A DNA stretch of 64,000 nt from Promineifilum sp. (GCA_017983515.1 JAGOBF010000005.1:1-64000); one strand, 5' to 3'. Positions 17,004 through 26,647 are shown, counted from the stretch's first letter. The notes: generated by a model not told the origin, from the letters alone. Numbers and translations: made by a program.

Positions 17004-18715
17004 GCCGCCGGCGCACGGTGCGCAACAAAGGGGTGATCGCTGCCGCGCGCGTCCAGCGCGCGCCGGAACCCGGCCACAGGCTGGCTTTCCGGATGGATCC
17101 CTGGACGCGAAGATTAATCCGCCCGCTGCTGATCACGCTACTATCTACCTCGGTCGCCATCGCCTTGCTGGTGATCGTTCGTATCCTCTCGCCCGAGCTC
17201 AGTTGGATGGAGGTCGTGCCGCTTTGCTTTGTGGCCGCCCTGGAAGGCGCCTATACGACAGCATGGCTGAACAACCCCGACAGTCATGGCGTTGACAGAT
17301 TAACGTATCGCGTGGCCGAAGTATTCCTGCTGCTGGTTATCGCCCGCGTTTACAGCTGGATATTGTTCGGCGACGGCATCCCTTCGCCCGACGAGATGCG
17401 CCTCTATCTGACCGCGCCCACATCGATGCTGCTGGTAGGGGGCTTTCTTACGACCGCGTTCACGACGCTCGTGGCCTGGGGCCTGGCCGTCTCTCATAGT
17501 CGCACTTTAACACGGCTCGACGTGAGCATCTATGAGATCAACTTCTACACCTTGTCGCCGGCCGAGCAAAAGGCCAAAGCGGATGATCGACCTATCCAAC
17601 TGGCCCGCAAGCCCTTGCAAGACCAGTACCTGAGCAATTGGCTTGCCGTCGGCATGTTGATGATTTTTATGGCCGCCCTTAGTACGTTTGAAGTCGGCCA
17701 GTTGACGTCGCTTGTCAATCCGCTCGACATCACGCGCCTGGGGTTGGCACCGGCGATGTTATTGGCCCTAATGACCTATTTTATTAGCGGCTTCTGGTTG
17801 CTGAGTCACGCTCGCTTGTTACGGTTGAATGCACGCTGGCTGATGGACGGCGTGGCCAAGGATGCCGGCTTCGAGCGCGCCTGGCAACGGGACGCACTCT
17901 TCGTTTTGTTGGGGATCGCCCTGCTGGCCGCCTTCCTCCCCATCGGCTCCTCACTGGCTATCAGTCGCATCCTCGCGCTCGGCCTGACCGCAGTGAGTTA
18001 CCTCGTCAGCATCGTCTTCTCCTTCTTCGGCTACCTTATCGGATCGGCCCTCATATTGTTGACCCGCAACGCGAATGAAATGCCCCTGCAACCGCCGGAA
18101 TTGGCTCCCCTGCCGCCCATCGATCCGGCCGTCGTCCCTCCGTCCGACCCCAGTCCCTTGGTCAGCATGGTCATTAGCTCCGCGTTTTGGGCCTTGGTCA
18201 TCGCCTTCATCATAGCCGCCGGCCTCTTCTTCTTGCGAGAAAGAGGGTATCGGCTGGATCGGCAAAGGATCAATGGCTATCGACTAGTTGTGTCTGCATG
18301 GCTACACGAACTGTGGGACAAGCTGAGGGGACGGGCGCGGGCGCTGAGTAACAGCCTACAAGACCGGCTACGAGCGCCATCTCCACTCTCGCCCGGCTCC
18401 AGCGATCTGACTATCCCACGCCCCCGCTTTTTACGGGCCCAGTCGTTGTCTCCGCGAGAGCAGATCAGGTTCTACTATCTGGCGCTCGTCCGTCGCGCCG
18501 CTGCAAGCGGGGTGGGGCGGCGAAACGACGAGACACCGCTCGAATTTGCGCAGCACCTGAAGAATATCTGGCCCGAATCCGAGGCCGACGTCGACGCCCT
18601 GACGCAAGCCTTTCTGGAAGCGCGCTATAGTCCACAACTTATCGAAGCGCCCCAAGCCAACACGATCAAGCAACTTTGGAAAACGCTCAGAACCAGGCTG
18701 CGCCGGCGATCATAA
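17000..18715 (+). CDS. Multi-pass membrane protein with C-terminal DUF4129
   Basis: 571 residues from ATG 17000, which overlaps the DUF58 stop as ATGA. About eight hydrophobic segments are seen (for example IRPLLITLLSTSVAIALLV, then MLLVGGFLTTAFTTLVAWG, and a last one near residue 410, ISSAFWALVIAFIIAAGLF). The cytosolic end contains a DUF4129-type element: EQIRFYYLALVRRAA, then DETPLEFAQHL and ALTQAFLEARYS. In related operons this element is found in transglutaminase-like proteins; no transglutaminase triad is visible here. It completes a MoxR-DUF58-DUF4129 unit whose role is unknown but probably in the cell envelope. Confidence 0.8.
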   Translation: MSRRRTVRNKGVIAAARVQRAPEPGHRLAFRMDPWTRRLIRPLLITLLSTSVAIALLVIVRILSPELSWMEVVPLCFVAALEGAYTTAWLNNPDSHGVDRLTYRVAEVFLLLVIARVYSWILFGDGIPSPDEMRLYLTAPTSMLLVGGFLTTAFTTLVAWGLAVSHSRTLTRLDVSIYEINFYTLSPAEQKAKADDRPIQLARKPLQDQYLSNWLAVGMLMIFMAALSTFEVGQLTSLVNPLDITRLGLAPAMLLALMTYFISGFWLLSHARLLRLNARWLMDGVAKDAGFERAWQRDALFVLLGIALLAAFLPIGSSLAISRILALGLTAVSYLVSIVFSFFGYLIGSALILLTRNANEMPLQPPELAPLPPIDPAVVPPSDPSPLVSMVISSAFWALVIAFIIAAGLFFLRERGYRLDRQRINGYRLVVSAWLHELWDKLRGRARALSNSLQDRLRAPSPLSPGSSDLTIPRPRFLRAQSLSPREQIRFYYLALVRRAAASGVGRRNDETPLEFAQHLKNIWPESEADVDALTQAFLEARYSPQLIEAPQANTIKQLWKTLRTRLRRRS

Positions 18716-18767
18716 GTGGCCGAAAGGTTCAACTCCTGCTAAAACTGCGGCTCATTAGGAGAGTTGC

Positions 18768-20306
18768 ATGCAATCGATCGTAGAATGTGTCCCCAACTTT
18801 AGCAACGGCCGCGACCCAGAGGTCTACGGTCGCATTGTCGATGCCATCCGCAGCGTGGCCGCGGTTCAGGTTTTGGACGTGAGCGCCGACCGCGACCACA
18901 ATCGCACCGTCGTCACGTTCGTCGGCGCGCCCGAAGACGTCGTCGAAGCCGGCTTTCGCGGCATCGCCGCCGCCAAAGAGTTGATCAACCTGGACGAGCA
19001 TCACGGAGAACATCCCCGCATCGGGGCCACGGACGTATTTCCGTTTATCCCCGTTCGCGGCGTCACACTGGCTGATTGCGTTTCCCTGGCCCAGCAGCTG
19101 GGAAAGCGGGTCGGCAACGAACTCGGCATGGCCGTCTACTTGTATGCCGCGGCCGCCACCCGCCCCGAACGCGAAAGCCTGGCCGCCATTCGTAAAGGGC
19201 AATACGAACTGTGGAAAGAGGAAGTCGCCACCAACCCCGACCGCAGTCCGGATTTTGGCCCGGCTCAACCCCAAAAGTGGGGGGCGACCGTCATAGGAGC
19301 CCGGCCCTTCTTAATCGCTTACAACCTCTATCTCAACTCGGATAATGTTGCCGCGGCCGAAGCCATCGCTCGCGCCATTCGCCACTCCAATGGCGGGCTG
19401 CGTTACGTGCAGGCGCGCGGTTTCTTGGTGGACGGACAGGCCCAGGTCAGCATGAACCTGACCCATTTCGAGCAGACGCCCATTTATCGCGTGCAGGAAA
19501 CCGTCCGCCGCGAGGCGGCCCACTACGGTCTAACGGTCACCCGTGCCGAGTTGGTGGGCCTCATCCCGCAGAAAGCTCTGCTCGATAGCGCCAAATGGTA
19601 CTTGCAACTGGATGACCTCGCGGACGAGCAGATATTGGAACTACGTCTTCAATCGTTATCATCGTCTGAAAGAGCACCTTCGCCCGACTTCGGCATCCCC
19701 CAGGTTGAGACATTTGCAGACGCAGTGGCCGCGGCTACGTCGACGCCCGGGGGTGGCTCCGTGGCCGCCCTGGTCGGGGCGCTGGGCGCGGCACTCACCC
19801 ATATGGCGGCCGGACTGACAGTCGGCCGCAAGCGCTATCTCGACGTGAGCGAACAGGCCGAGCAGATCCTGGAACAGGCCGAGGCGATTCGGCACGAACT
19901 GACCGCGGCCATCGAAGAAGACGCGGCCTCATTCGAGGGCATCCTGGCCGTCGTCCGCAACAAGGAGTTAGGCGACGCCGAAAAAGAGGCGGCCATGGAA
20001 GCCGCCACTGTTCACGCCGGCGAAGTGCCTCTGCGGGTCGCCCGGCTCAGTCGGGACGCCGCCAGATTGGCTCTAACAATCGCCACCATTGGCAACGTCA
20101 ATACCGCCACCGACGCCGCCGTCGGCGCAATTATGGCCCGCGCCGCGGTCCAGGGTGCCGGATTGAATGCCAAAGTCAACGGCGCGGGATTGAAGAACCG
20201 CGACCAAGCCGCGGCATGGTCATCCGAAGTCGATGCGCTCGTGGGCGAGACGGAAGAACTGGCTCACCAGGCTGGTGAGATCGCCAAGGAACGCGGAGGC
20301 CTCTAG
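18768..20306 (+). CDS. ftcD: Fused glutamate formimidoyltransferase / formimidoyl-THF cyclodeaminase
   Basis: 512 residues with AGGAGAG ahead of ATG 18768. Residues 1-300 are the formiminotransferase (SIVECVPNFSNGRDPEVY, then DEHHGEHPRIGATDVFPF, then LVDGQAQVSMNLTHFE). Residues about 316-510 are the cyclodeaminase (FADAVAAATSTPGGGSVAALVGALG). Together they move the formimino group of formiminoglutamate, from histidine breakdown, to tetrahydrofolate and close it to methenyl-THF. The fused arrangement is like the animal enzyme; many bacteria keep the parts separate. No hut genes lie nearby. Confidence 0.93.
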   Translation: MQSIVECVPNFSNGRDPEVYGRIVDAIRSVAAVQVLDVSADRDHNRTVVTFVGAPEDVVEAGFRGIAAAKELINLDEHHGEHPRIGATDVFPFIPVRGVTLADCVSLAQQLGKRVGNELGMAVYLYAAAATRPERESLAAIRKGQYELWKEEVATNPDRSPDFGPAQPQKWGATVIGARPFLIAYNLYLNSDNVAAAEAIARAIRHSNGGLRYVQARGFLVDGQAQVSMNLTHFEQTPIYRVQETVRREAAHYGLTVTRAELVGLIPQKALLDSAKWYLQLDDLADEQILELRLQSLSSSERAPSPDFGIPQVETFADAVAAATSTPGGGSVAALVGALGAALTHMAAGLTVGRKRYLDVSEQAEQILEQAEAIRHELTAAIEEDAASFEGILAVVRNKELGDAEKEAAMEAATVHAGEVPLRVARLSRDAARLALTIATIGNVNTATDAAVGAIMARAAVQGAGLNAKVNGAGLKNRDQAAAWSSEVDALVGETEELAHQAGEIAKERGGL

Positions 20307-20307
20307 T

Positions 20308-21402
20308 TTGGTACGCTCTCGCTGGAGGATCGCCCGGCCGCGCTACGCCGGCAGCCTCTTGATATGGATCATTCTTACCAGCTGCGGAGCGCCACCCCCG
20401 GCAACCACAGTGCCACCTGGGGCGATCGTTGTTCAGACGACTGCCTCACCCAGCCCGACGCCGGCCGTCCCGCCTCGCCCGATCATGATGGCGACGATGT
20501 CCCCGCCCCCGTCGCCGACGAGCATCCAGACATCTACCCCGGCGGCCGGCGTGGTCACACCCGACATCGCTACGTCCGACGCGGTAACGCCCTCACCCAC
20601 GCCCACCGCGCCACCCACCTTCACCCCTCCACCGTTGCCGCCACCCGTCGAAGGCGAAAAGTTGTGGCTGCCGCGTCCCGTCCCCTCGTCCGGGGCGACG
20701 TGGACCGATAAAACGTACCCATATGGCAGCACGCGAGGCGGATTATTGCGGCCGCACACCGGCGTCGAGTTCGGCGTGCCGGCTGGCACACCGGTTCTGG
20801 CGACCGGCGCGGGCACGGTAGTCGTCGCCGGCAATGACGCAGTCGTTGCTTATGGCCCACAGACCGACTTCTACGGCAACCTGGTCATTATCGAGTCGGC
20901 CGGGCAAGATACGGGTGCGTCCATTTTCACCCTCTATGGACACCTTTCCGAAGTAGACGTCACCGCGGGCCAGGTTGTGGCTGCTGGAGACGTGCTCGGG
21001 CTGTCCGGCGCGACCGGCGTGGCTGATGGGCCACACCTTCATTTCGAGGTAAGAGTCGGGCAAAATAGCTACCAGTCCACCCGTAATCCGCTGCTCTGGT
21101 TGGCTCCACTACGCGAAACTGGCACGGTGGCTGGGCGTATCACCGGCCCCGGCGGCGAATTGCTCGCTGAGGCGCCGCTCACCCTGGTGCGCGTTGATGC
21201 GCCCGCCCCCTACACGGCAACGACATCGTATGCGACTGGAGAACCGAACAGCGACGGCACACTGAGCGAGAATTTCGCCGTCGATGACGTGATTCCCGGT
21301 TTTTATCAGGCCATTGTCGACACGGGCAGCCAGCGGTTTTCAGCCGACTTGTGGGTCTATCCCGGCCGGTTGAACTGGGTCGAGGTCGTCGTTGCTCCCT
21401 GA
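20308..21402 (+). CDS. M23-family peptidase-like lipoprotein with C-terminal beta domain
   Basis: 364 residues from TTG 20308, chosen because GGAGG lies 8 bp upstream and the start falls 2 bp after the ftcD stop. A signal peptide with lipobox LTSC leads into a long Pro/Thr/Ser linker to about residue 120. The LytM/M23 domain follows: RPHTGVEFGVPAGTPVLA, then TLYGHLSEVDV, then DGPHLHFEVR. The usual Asp ligand of HxxxD is Glu here. The last 90 residues (GTVAGRITGPGGELLAEAP onward) look like a carboxypeptidase-regulatory-type beta-sandwich. It is probably an anchored cell-wall hydrolase or a hydrolase-activating factor. Confidence 0.87.
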   Translation: MVRSRWRIARPRYAGSLLIWIILTSCGAPPPATTVPPGAIVVQTTASPSPTPAVPPRPIMMATMSPPPSPTSIQTSTPAAGVVTPDIATSDAVTPSPTPTAPPTFTPPPLPPPVEGEKLWLPRPVPSSGATWTDKTYPYGSTRGGLLRPHTGVEFGVPAGTPVLATGAGTVVVAGNDAVVAYGPQTDFYGNLVIIESAGQDTGASIFTLYGHLSEVDVTAGQVVAAGDVLGLSGATGVADGPHLHFEVRVGQNSYQSTRNPLLWLAPLRETGTVAGRITGPGGELLAEAPLTLVRVDAPAPYTATTSYATGEPNSDGTLSENFAVDDVIPGFYQAIVDTGSQRFSADLWVYPGRLNWVEVVVAP

Positions 21403-21408
21403 TGAGCA

Positions 21409-21433
21409 CAGGGTAGTTGCCTTGTCTACCCTG
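21409..21433. terminator. Hairpin at convergent gene ends
   Basis: CAGGGTAG at 21409-21416 pairs perfectly with CTACCCTG at 21426-21433 around a 9-nt loop, and the second arm contains the stop codon of the minus-strand gene. No U-tract flanks it on either strand. The layout is the same as that at 1602-1625. Confidence 0.5.
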
Positions 21434-22130
21434 CCGCTAATGCCGGTTGCGGCCGCCTGCTCATGAGGTAGCCGACAAGGGCGACCAAAATTCCCAATAC
21501 CAGCGTCGTGACGCTGATCAAAACCCCGATGTCGAACCAGAATTGCTCCGGGAACAGACGAATCAACGAGTCAGTGTAGGCGAATGTCCAGGTGCCGGGC
21601 GGAAAAAGCAACTCGTGGAACTGGACGAAAAATATCGGCCAGGCGATGAGGATCGACAGAGCGATGACAGCCAGGACGATCACTGTAGCCAGCCCGGCCA
21701 GCATCACCGTTCGCCAACCGAAGGAGCGCGTCGGCGACGGAATGAGCAAGAAGGCTAACCCGGCGATGACGATTGCGCCGCTCACGTAGGCTATTTGGCG
21801 AATGACGTCGGTCAGGTTCTTGACGTCGATCATGTGGTCGATCTCATCGTTATTGTACAGCGGAGATTCAGTGCCGGGCTGGCGAAGCGCTTCCAGCATA
21901 TGAATTACTTCTGCCGCCGGTTCGGGACGCTGCAAATAGTCCAGCGTGCCGCGGGCCAGCTCCAGCCGCTGATCGGGGGTGAAACCGAACATATCGGGCG
22001 CGATCCGCCCATATTCAAACGCCGGGTAATCCCAAGCGATAATGGCTCGCACAGTCCCCAGGCCCAGAAAAAGGGGCATTGCCAGGATGACCAACCAGCG
22101 AACCAGCTTCAAGAGTGTCTTATTATCCAA
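21426..22130 (-). CDS. TIGR01906/DUF1461 family integral membrane protein
   Basis: 234 residues from TTG 22130. Four membrane segments: near residues 10-30 (LVRWLVILAMPLFLGLG), 110-130 (YVSGAIVIAGLAFLLIP), 138-162 and 195-220. The extracytoplasmic loop after the first segment carries the family pattern GFTPDQRLELARGTLDYL and a DEIDHMIDVKNLTDVI element that fits the HMxDV motif of TIGR01906. The function of the family is unknown. It is the last gene of the rplY-GT39-spermidine-synthase-like run. Confidence 0.75.
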   Translation of the reverse strand: MDNKTLLKLVRWLVILAMPLFLGLGTVRAIIAWDYPAFEYGRIAPDMFGFTPDQRLELARGTLDYLQRPEPAAEVIHMLEALRQPGTESPLYNNDEIDHMIDVKNLTDVIRQIAYVSGAIVIAGLAFLLIPSPTRSFGWRTVMLAGLATVIVLAVIALSILIAWPIFFVQFHELLFPPGTWTFAYTDSLIRLFPEQFWFDIGVLISVTTLVLGILVALVGYLMSRRPQPALAAG

Positions 22131-22156
22131 TGATTTGCCTCATCATAGCGCGCCGG

Positions 22157-23716
22157 CTACCGGTCGAAAGCACCCAAACTCGATGGGCCGGCTTCCAGCA
22201 AATAGCGAATCACTATCGAATCACTTATATATTCAATTGGGGCGCGATCATCGGTAATGACCGGCCCGGTCGCCTCGAACGAAGCCAGGTTGGCCGCGGC
22301 CGTTATCAGCGCATCGCGCAGTAACGGCTCCGCGTCCTCGCCCAGGGCCAAAGCATTGGCCCGCAAATTGCCGGCCGTAGTCGGCTGCTTCGTCGCTACC
22401 ACAATTGTATTCAAACTACCCGGCACGTCGATAACATGCACCGCCGGGAAGACACTGAGTAGCGTTGTGGCTACCGCGTCTACGAGCCGCCTGTCACCGG
22501 GCACGCTCCCGACGTTGACCGCCAAAGCCCCCGTTCGGCTCAGTTTTTCACTCACCTCAGTGAAAAATTCGCGAGTCGTGAGATGCCAGGGAATGTAGGG
22601 GACTTTATAAGCATCAATCGTGACGACGTCATAGGGGCCGGAGAGGCCGGCAAAGGTATAACGGCCGTCGCCGACTAGCGCGTTGATATTCGGCTCATTG
22701 AGGGCGAAGTACTTGCGGCCGACATCGAGAATCATGGGGTCCAACTCGATGCCGTCAATCGCCAGAGGCCCAAAGACGCGGGTAAACTGTTTCGGAATGG
22801 TGCCGGCGGCAAGGCCGATGACGGCCATCGATTGGGGCGGCACCGGCCTCGAATTGAAATAAGGCGCGGCCAGCATGATACTCCAGACAGAGACGGACGG
22901 GACGCGGCCGCCATCGCAATAGTACGAGTGATAGGCCCGACCTTCGTTCAGGAGCAGGTAGTTACAATCGTCCCGGCGAATGACCTGGATGTAATTGTAG
23001 GCCGATTCGATCTCATAGAGTTGCCCCTGGTAGGTCTTGATGTTGCCCCCATACCAGAGCACGATGGCCGGCAACAATAGAAACGGCAAGAGCAGCACAG
23101 CGGATCGAACGCGCCGACTGCGAGTGGAGCGCCACAGGCCTATCATCCCCACCCCCAACAGAATCGTCCCGAACAGCACGGCCGCCGCCCGCGAACCAGC
23201 CAACGGGATGACAATCAGCACCGGCAGATAGGTGCCGAGCAGACTGCCCAGCGTGGAGACGGCGTAGATTCGGCCGCTGATGCGCCCGGCCTCATTCACG
23301 TCACGCACGGCCAGCCGGATGGCAAAGGGCGACAGGCAACCCAGCAAGGTCACCGGCGCCACCAGAGCGATAGCAACGAGCAACAGCGACCCGGCAATGG
23401 CGCCGACATTCATTTGAGCCATAGCCGTGGACGCTCCGCGCAAGACCGCCCCGGTCAGTAGCAGAAAGAAAACGACACAAAAGCCGGCGGCGGCGACCAA
23501 ACCATAGTAGACCGATTCGCGCGGATGGCGGTCAGCCAGTCTTCCACCAATGAAATAGCCGGCCGTAAGCGCCAGCAGCACCAGTCCAATCACGTTGGCC
23601 CAGATGATGTTGGACGTGCCGTAGACCGTCTGCAGCATCCGACCGGCAGTAAACTCAACGGCCAGCGTGCTCATGCCGGCCACGAAGACGGTCAGAAATA
23701 GATAGCGCCGGCTCAC
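22157..23716 (-). CDS. Membrane protein with C-terminal spermidine-synthase-like domain
   Basis: 519 residues from GTG 23716. Residues 1-225 contain about seven membrane segments (MFS-like half). Residues about 240-460 form a spermidine-synthase-like Rossmann domain: SAYNYIQVIRRDDCNYLLLNEG, trimmed here to the YNYIQV and LLLNEG parts, then VIGLAAGTIPKQF, GIELDPMILDVGRKYF and VVTIDAYKVPYIPWHLTT. Such fused membrane/spermidine-synthase proteins are common in Chloroflexota. Where spermidine synthases have a DSxD-type catalytic motif, this protein has DAYK, so true aminopropyl transfer is doubtful. Confidence 0.8.
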   Translation of the reverse strand: MSRRYLFLTVFVAGMSTLAVEFTAGRMLQTVYGTSNIIWANVIGLVLLALTAGYFIGGRLADRHPRESVYYGLVAAAGFCVVFFLLLTGAVLRGASTAMAQMNVGAIAGSLLLVAIALVAPVTLLGCLSPFAIRLAVRDVNEAGRISGRIYAVSTLGSLLGTYLPVLIVIPLAGSRAAAVLFGTILLGVGMIGLWRSTRSRRVRSAVLLLPFLLLPAIVLWYGGNIKTYQGQLYEIESAYNYIQVIRRDDCNYLLLNEGRAYHSYYCDGGRVPSVSVWSIMLAAPYFNSRPVPPQSMAVIGLAAGTIPKQFTRVFGPLAIDGIELDPMILDVGRKYFALNEPNINALVGDGRYTFAGLSGPYDVVTIDAYKVPYIPWHLTTREFFTEVSEKLSRTGALAVNVGSVPGDRRLVDAVATTLLSVFPAVHVIDVPGSLNTIVVATKQPTTAGNLRANALALGEDAEPLLRDALITAAANLASFEATGPVITDDRAPIEYISDSIVIRYLLEAGPSSLGAFDR

Positions 23717-23750
23717 AACTGGATCGAGAATAACCCACCTCTATCTAGAA

Positions 23751-25766
23751 TCAATCGTTGCCCGGCGCTTTGAAAGCGGCGCGCATATCTTCGGCCGACA
23801 GCTTGCCCGCGTTCCGAAATATCATTGTCAGGGGCTGATCGTACACAGTAAAACTCTCGTCGGCGCGCCCCACGATCAACGATCCCTTACGATCCATATA
23901 ATGGGCCACGCCCGCGGGTGGTTGCAATCCCACCCAATCGAAGGTGTCGGCCTGGAATGAGATCCCGAATAGACGCGGCGTTCGCGAACCGACCCAAACC
24001 AATTCGTAACCGAGATCGCCGTCAAAAAGGAGTTGATGATATTGCGACGACAGTGGGTAGCGGTTCGGCTGACGAGGCATAACGTCGTAAACGCGATTCG
24101 AGAGGATGGTCAGATAGTCAGAGCCGGCTAAAAGATCGAGGTTGGCGGCCAGATGTACCTCATCATCGGCCGCGTCGGGATAGTTCAGCCAGGTCAGTTC
24201 GGCGTTGGGGTACTCACTTCGCAAACGCTGCGCGCCAGCGATCCTCATCGTGACCGGGAGGTAATCATCCCACTGCTCGCTCAGAATCCTCGTCCCGGCA
24301 GGGATATTCTCGTATATCCAGCGGGAAGCGGCGTTCCAGGGATGTTCAGCGCTGTAGAGCGATACGAAGCCGACAGCAAAAAGCGCGCTGGTGAATAGCA
24401 GAGCTGAGGCAACCAGAGTCCGCCCCAGCCGCGACCGCCACTGCCACAGCAGGGAGACGCCGAATAACAGCATGAAAGGCACCACCGGCTGCATATAGCG
24501 CAAGAACTTTACATAAAAACTACCGGTCAGCAGGAGATAGGGCACGACCCACAATAGCACAATGATGATGGGTTCGCGGGTCAGTCGAGTCAACGCGCGA
24601 TCACCTTGCCCATCACCGCTTCTAATAGTCCGGAACACGACGTAAAAGGCCCACGCCAACCCGGCGACGCCAAGCAGCCCTGACAACGGCCCCAAGCCCC
24701 AGCGCATGAGCATCTCGAATTGATAAAGAAAGGGGATGGTGCCGGCATATTGGCGAGTGAAGCTGAGATCGAGTCGGCCACTGACCATGCCGCTTTGGGT
24801 CAGAGTATTTTGCCAAAAACACGAGCGGGACAGCGTTGACGTCACGGTGCCCAACACGCCGTCCGACGCAAGCGGGCGGCAAGTCCAATCGAGCAACGCA
24901 AACGGGTTCGTCACCGCAAAGGTGAGCAGAGCCACGACAAGGGCGACGGCCGTCGTTCGCCAACGGCGCGTGCCGGGGTGGCCAATCCACACCGTCCACA
25001 GCAAGGGCGGGACGAGCAGCACCGCCGCAAATTTCGATCCGATAGCCAATCCCGTCATCACCGCCGCCGCGATGATATAGATCAGCCGGCGGTTACTGTT
25101 TCCGGCGCTCTCTTTATCGCCATCCCATGCAGCCACCATAAAATAGAGCGCCCCGACGACGAAAAAGGTCACGTAGGGATCGCTGGTGAAGAAATGGGCT
25201 AATTGGATGGGCAACACCGCCGTGGCCAGCAGAGCCGCCGCCAACAGACCTACCGTCGGGCAAAAAAGGCGGCGGCCGAGGAGAAAGAGAAACAGGATCG
25301 TGCCCGTGTCGATCAGGGCCATCAACACGCGGCCGACGATAGTCAGATGATGATATTCGATTCGGCCGGCGCCGTTCAGGACGTCGGCTGTCAGTGTCCA
25401 ATCCGGCGGCAACCAGGGAAGCAGGAAAGGAGCGATCCACTCTACCAGGCGGGTCGTCACCACCCCCGCGTAGAGAGGCACGTGCCCATAAGCGAAATCC
25501 CGCGGCTGGTCCTGTAAAACAACAATCCCTTCGCTACTGGCCTCGGGAGGCCAGCGGAAGGGATTGAATGTCGATGTTTTCGGCCGCCACTGCGCAGCCC
25601 ACTGCTTATTACCAAGTGACGGAAGCTCTATCGTTGTGGCCACCCACGAGATGTAGCGTTCGTCAGGATGATGATGCTGATAACCGTCCCAATCCAGGCC
25701 GGTCAGTCGCAGCGCAGCCGCCGACAGAAGAATGACGACAAGAGCGATACGCTGCGCATAGGTCAC
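23751..25766 (-). CDS. GT39-family (PMT/ArnT-type) membrane glycosyltransferase
   Basis: 671 residues from GTG 25766. The first extracytoplasmic loop has the acidic pair HHHPDERYISW typical of GT-C enzymes that use a polyprenyl-phosphate sugar. About eleven membrane segments follow up to residue 480, then a soluble extracytoplasmic tail of about 190 residues. GT39-like enzymes transfer sugars from lipid carriers to proteins or glycans on the outer face. It lies 13 bp after rplY in the same direction. Substrate unknown. Confidence 0.85.
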   Translation of the reverse strand: MTYAQRIALVVILLSAAALRLTGLDWDGYQHHHPDERYISWVATTIELPSLGNKQWAAQWRPKTSTFNPFRWPPEASSEGIVVLQDQPRDFAYGHVPLYAGVVTTRLVEWIAPFLLPWLPPDWTLTADVLNGAGRIEYHHLTIVGRVLMALIDTGTILFLFLLGRRLFCPTVGLLAAALLATAVLPIQLAHFFTSDPYVTFFVVGALYFMVAAWDGDKESAGNSNRRLIYIIAAAVMTGLAIGSKFAAVLLVPPLLWTVWIGHPGTRRWRTTAVALVVALLTFAVTNPFALLDWTCRPLASDGVLGTVTSTLSRSCFWQNTLTQSGMVSGRLDLSFTRQYAGTIPFLYQFEMLMRWGLGPLSGLLGVAGLAWAFYVVFRTIRSGDGQGDRALTRLTREPIIIVLLWVVPYLLLTGSFYVKFLRYMQPVVPFMLLFGVSLLWQWRSRLGRTLVASALLFTSALFAVGFVSLYSAEHPWNAASRWIYENIPAGTRILSEQWDDYLPVTMRIAGAQRLRSEYPNAELTWLNYPDAADDEVHLAANLDLLAGSDYLTILSNRVYDVMPRQPNRYPLSSQYHQLLFDGDLGYELVWVGSRTPRLFGISFQADTFDWVGLQPPAGVAHYMDRKGSLIVGRADESFTVYDQPLTMIFRNAGKLSAEDMRAAFKAPGND

Positions 25767-25779
25767 GGCTAGAGCCGGG

Positions 25780-26433
25780 CTAGAAGTTTTCTTCTTCTTT
25801 CTTGCCCCTGGAGATTACCTCAACTGCATCGCCGGACTCCTCGCCTTCGAGCAAGCCCTCACCCTCTTCCGTTTCCTCAATCGTCGTATATTCGAAGCTG
25901 GCGACAACCGTGTCGGGGTCAACCAGAATCTCAACACCCTTAGGGGCGATCAGGTCACGAACGTAGACCACATCCTCGGGAGTAGCGATGAGGCCCAGGT
26001 CAAACTCGATTTCGGCCACGAGATCCTCGGGCAAACATTCGATCTCGACCTCGCGCAACAAAATGGTGGCAACACCCAGGCCGTCGGCTTCCGGCGGAGC
26101 TTCGCCGGTGCCCACGATCGCCGCCGAAGAGCGTAGTTTCGATTTCATGTCGACTTCCATGAAGTCAACGTGGACGATGTCGCCTCGCGTGGCATGCTGC
26201 TGGATCTCACGAACCAGTACCGTGTGGGTCGCCCCGCCGACGCTGAGATCGGCCAAGTGGGCTGTGCCCACGACACGCAAAGCACGTCGCAATGCCTTCT
26301 GCTCCATTTGGACGGTTTGCGGAGTTTCCCGGCCGTAAATTACGCCAGGGATCCAGCCCTCGCGCCGCAGGCGGCTCGTCTGCTTGCCGATGATCTCGCG
26401 CGGTTCTGCTTCGATAACGATTCTTTCACTCAT
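25780..26433 (-). CDS. rplY: 50S ribosomal protein L25 (CTC/TL5 type)
   Basis: 217 residues. The N-terminal L25 fold runs about 1-95 (EAEPREIIGKQTSRLRREG, then IPGVIYG, then HVDFMEVD). The TL5 C-terminal domain runs about 100-190 (GEAPPEADGLGVATILLREVEIECLPEDL). An acidic tail ends the chain (EGEGLLEGEESGDAVEV). It binds 5S rRNA in the large subunit. The long CTC form is typical outside the gamma-proteobacteria. A leader of roughly 165 nt separates it from its predicted promoter. Confidence 0.95.
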   Translation of the reverse strand: MSERIVIEAEPREIIGKQTSRLRREGWIPGVIYGRETPQTVQMEQKALRRALRVVGTAHLADLSVGGATHTVLVREIQQHATRGDIVHVDFMEVDMKSKLRSSAAIVGTGEAPPEADGLGVATILLREVEIECLPEDLVAEIEFDLGLIATPEDVVYVRDLIAPKGVEILVDPDTVVASFEYTTIEETEEGEGLLEGEESGDAVEVISRGKKEEENF

Positions 26434-26602
26434 GCTTTTTCTACCTTATCTGCAGCGGGCTTCGTCGGAATACGGTCGGCGCGGTTCGTTACGCGTGCTC
26501 AATTACCGTGGCCGATTCATTTGATCGCCACTGCCCCTGCGGTTATATTCCTTACTAAACGTTTTGTCGGCTATAATCTGTGTCTACCAGACCGAGTATA
26601 GA

Positions 26603-26630
26603 AGTATAGCCACAAAATATGGCAAGTCAA
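26603..26630 (-). promoter_or_regulatory. Candidate promoter for rplY
   Basis: On the minus strand TTGACT (26630-26625) and TATACT (26608-26603) are separated by 16 bp, close to the sigma-70 consensus. A transcript from here would carry a leader of about 165 nt before the rplY ATG at 26433. The region overlaps the upstream side of the divergent DUF2267 gene. Confidence 0.6.
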
Positions 26631-26647
26631 TCCGGGTAAGCGAATAT

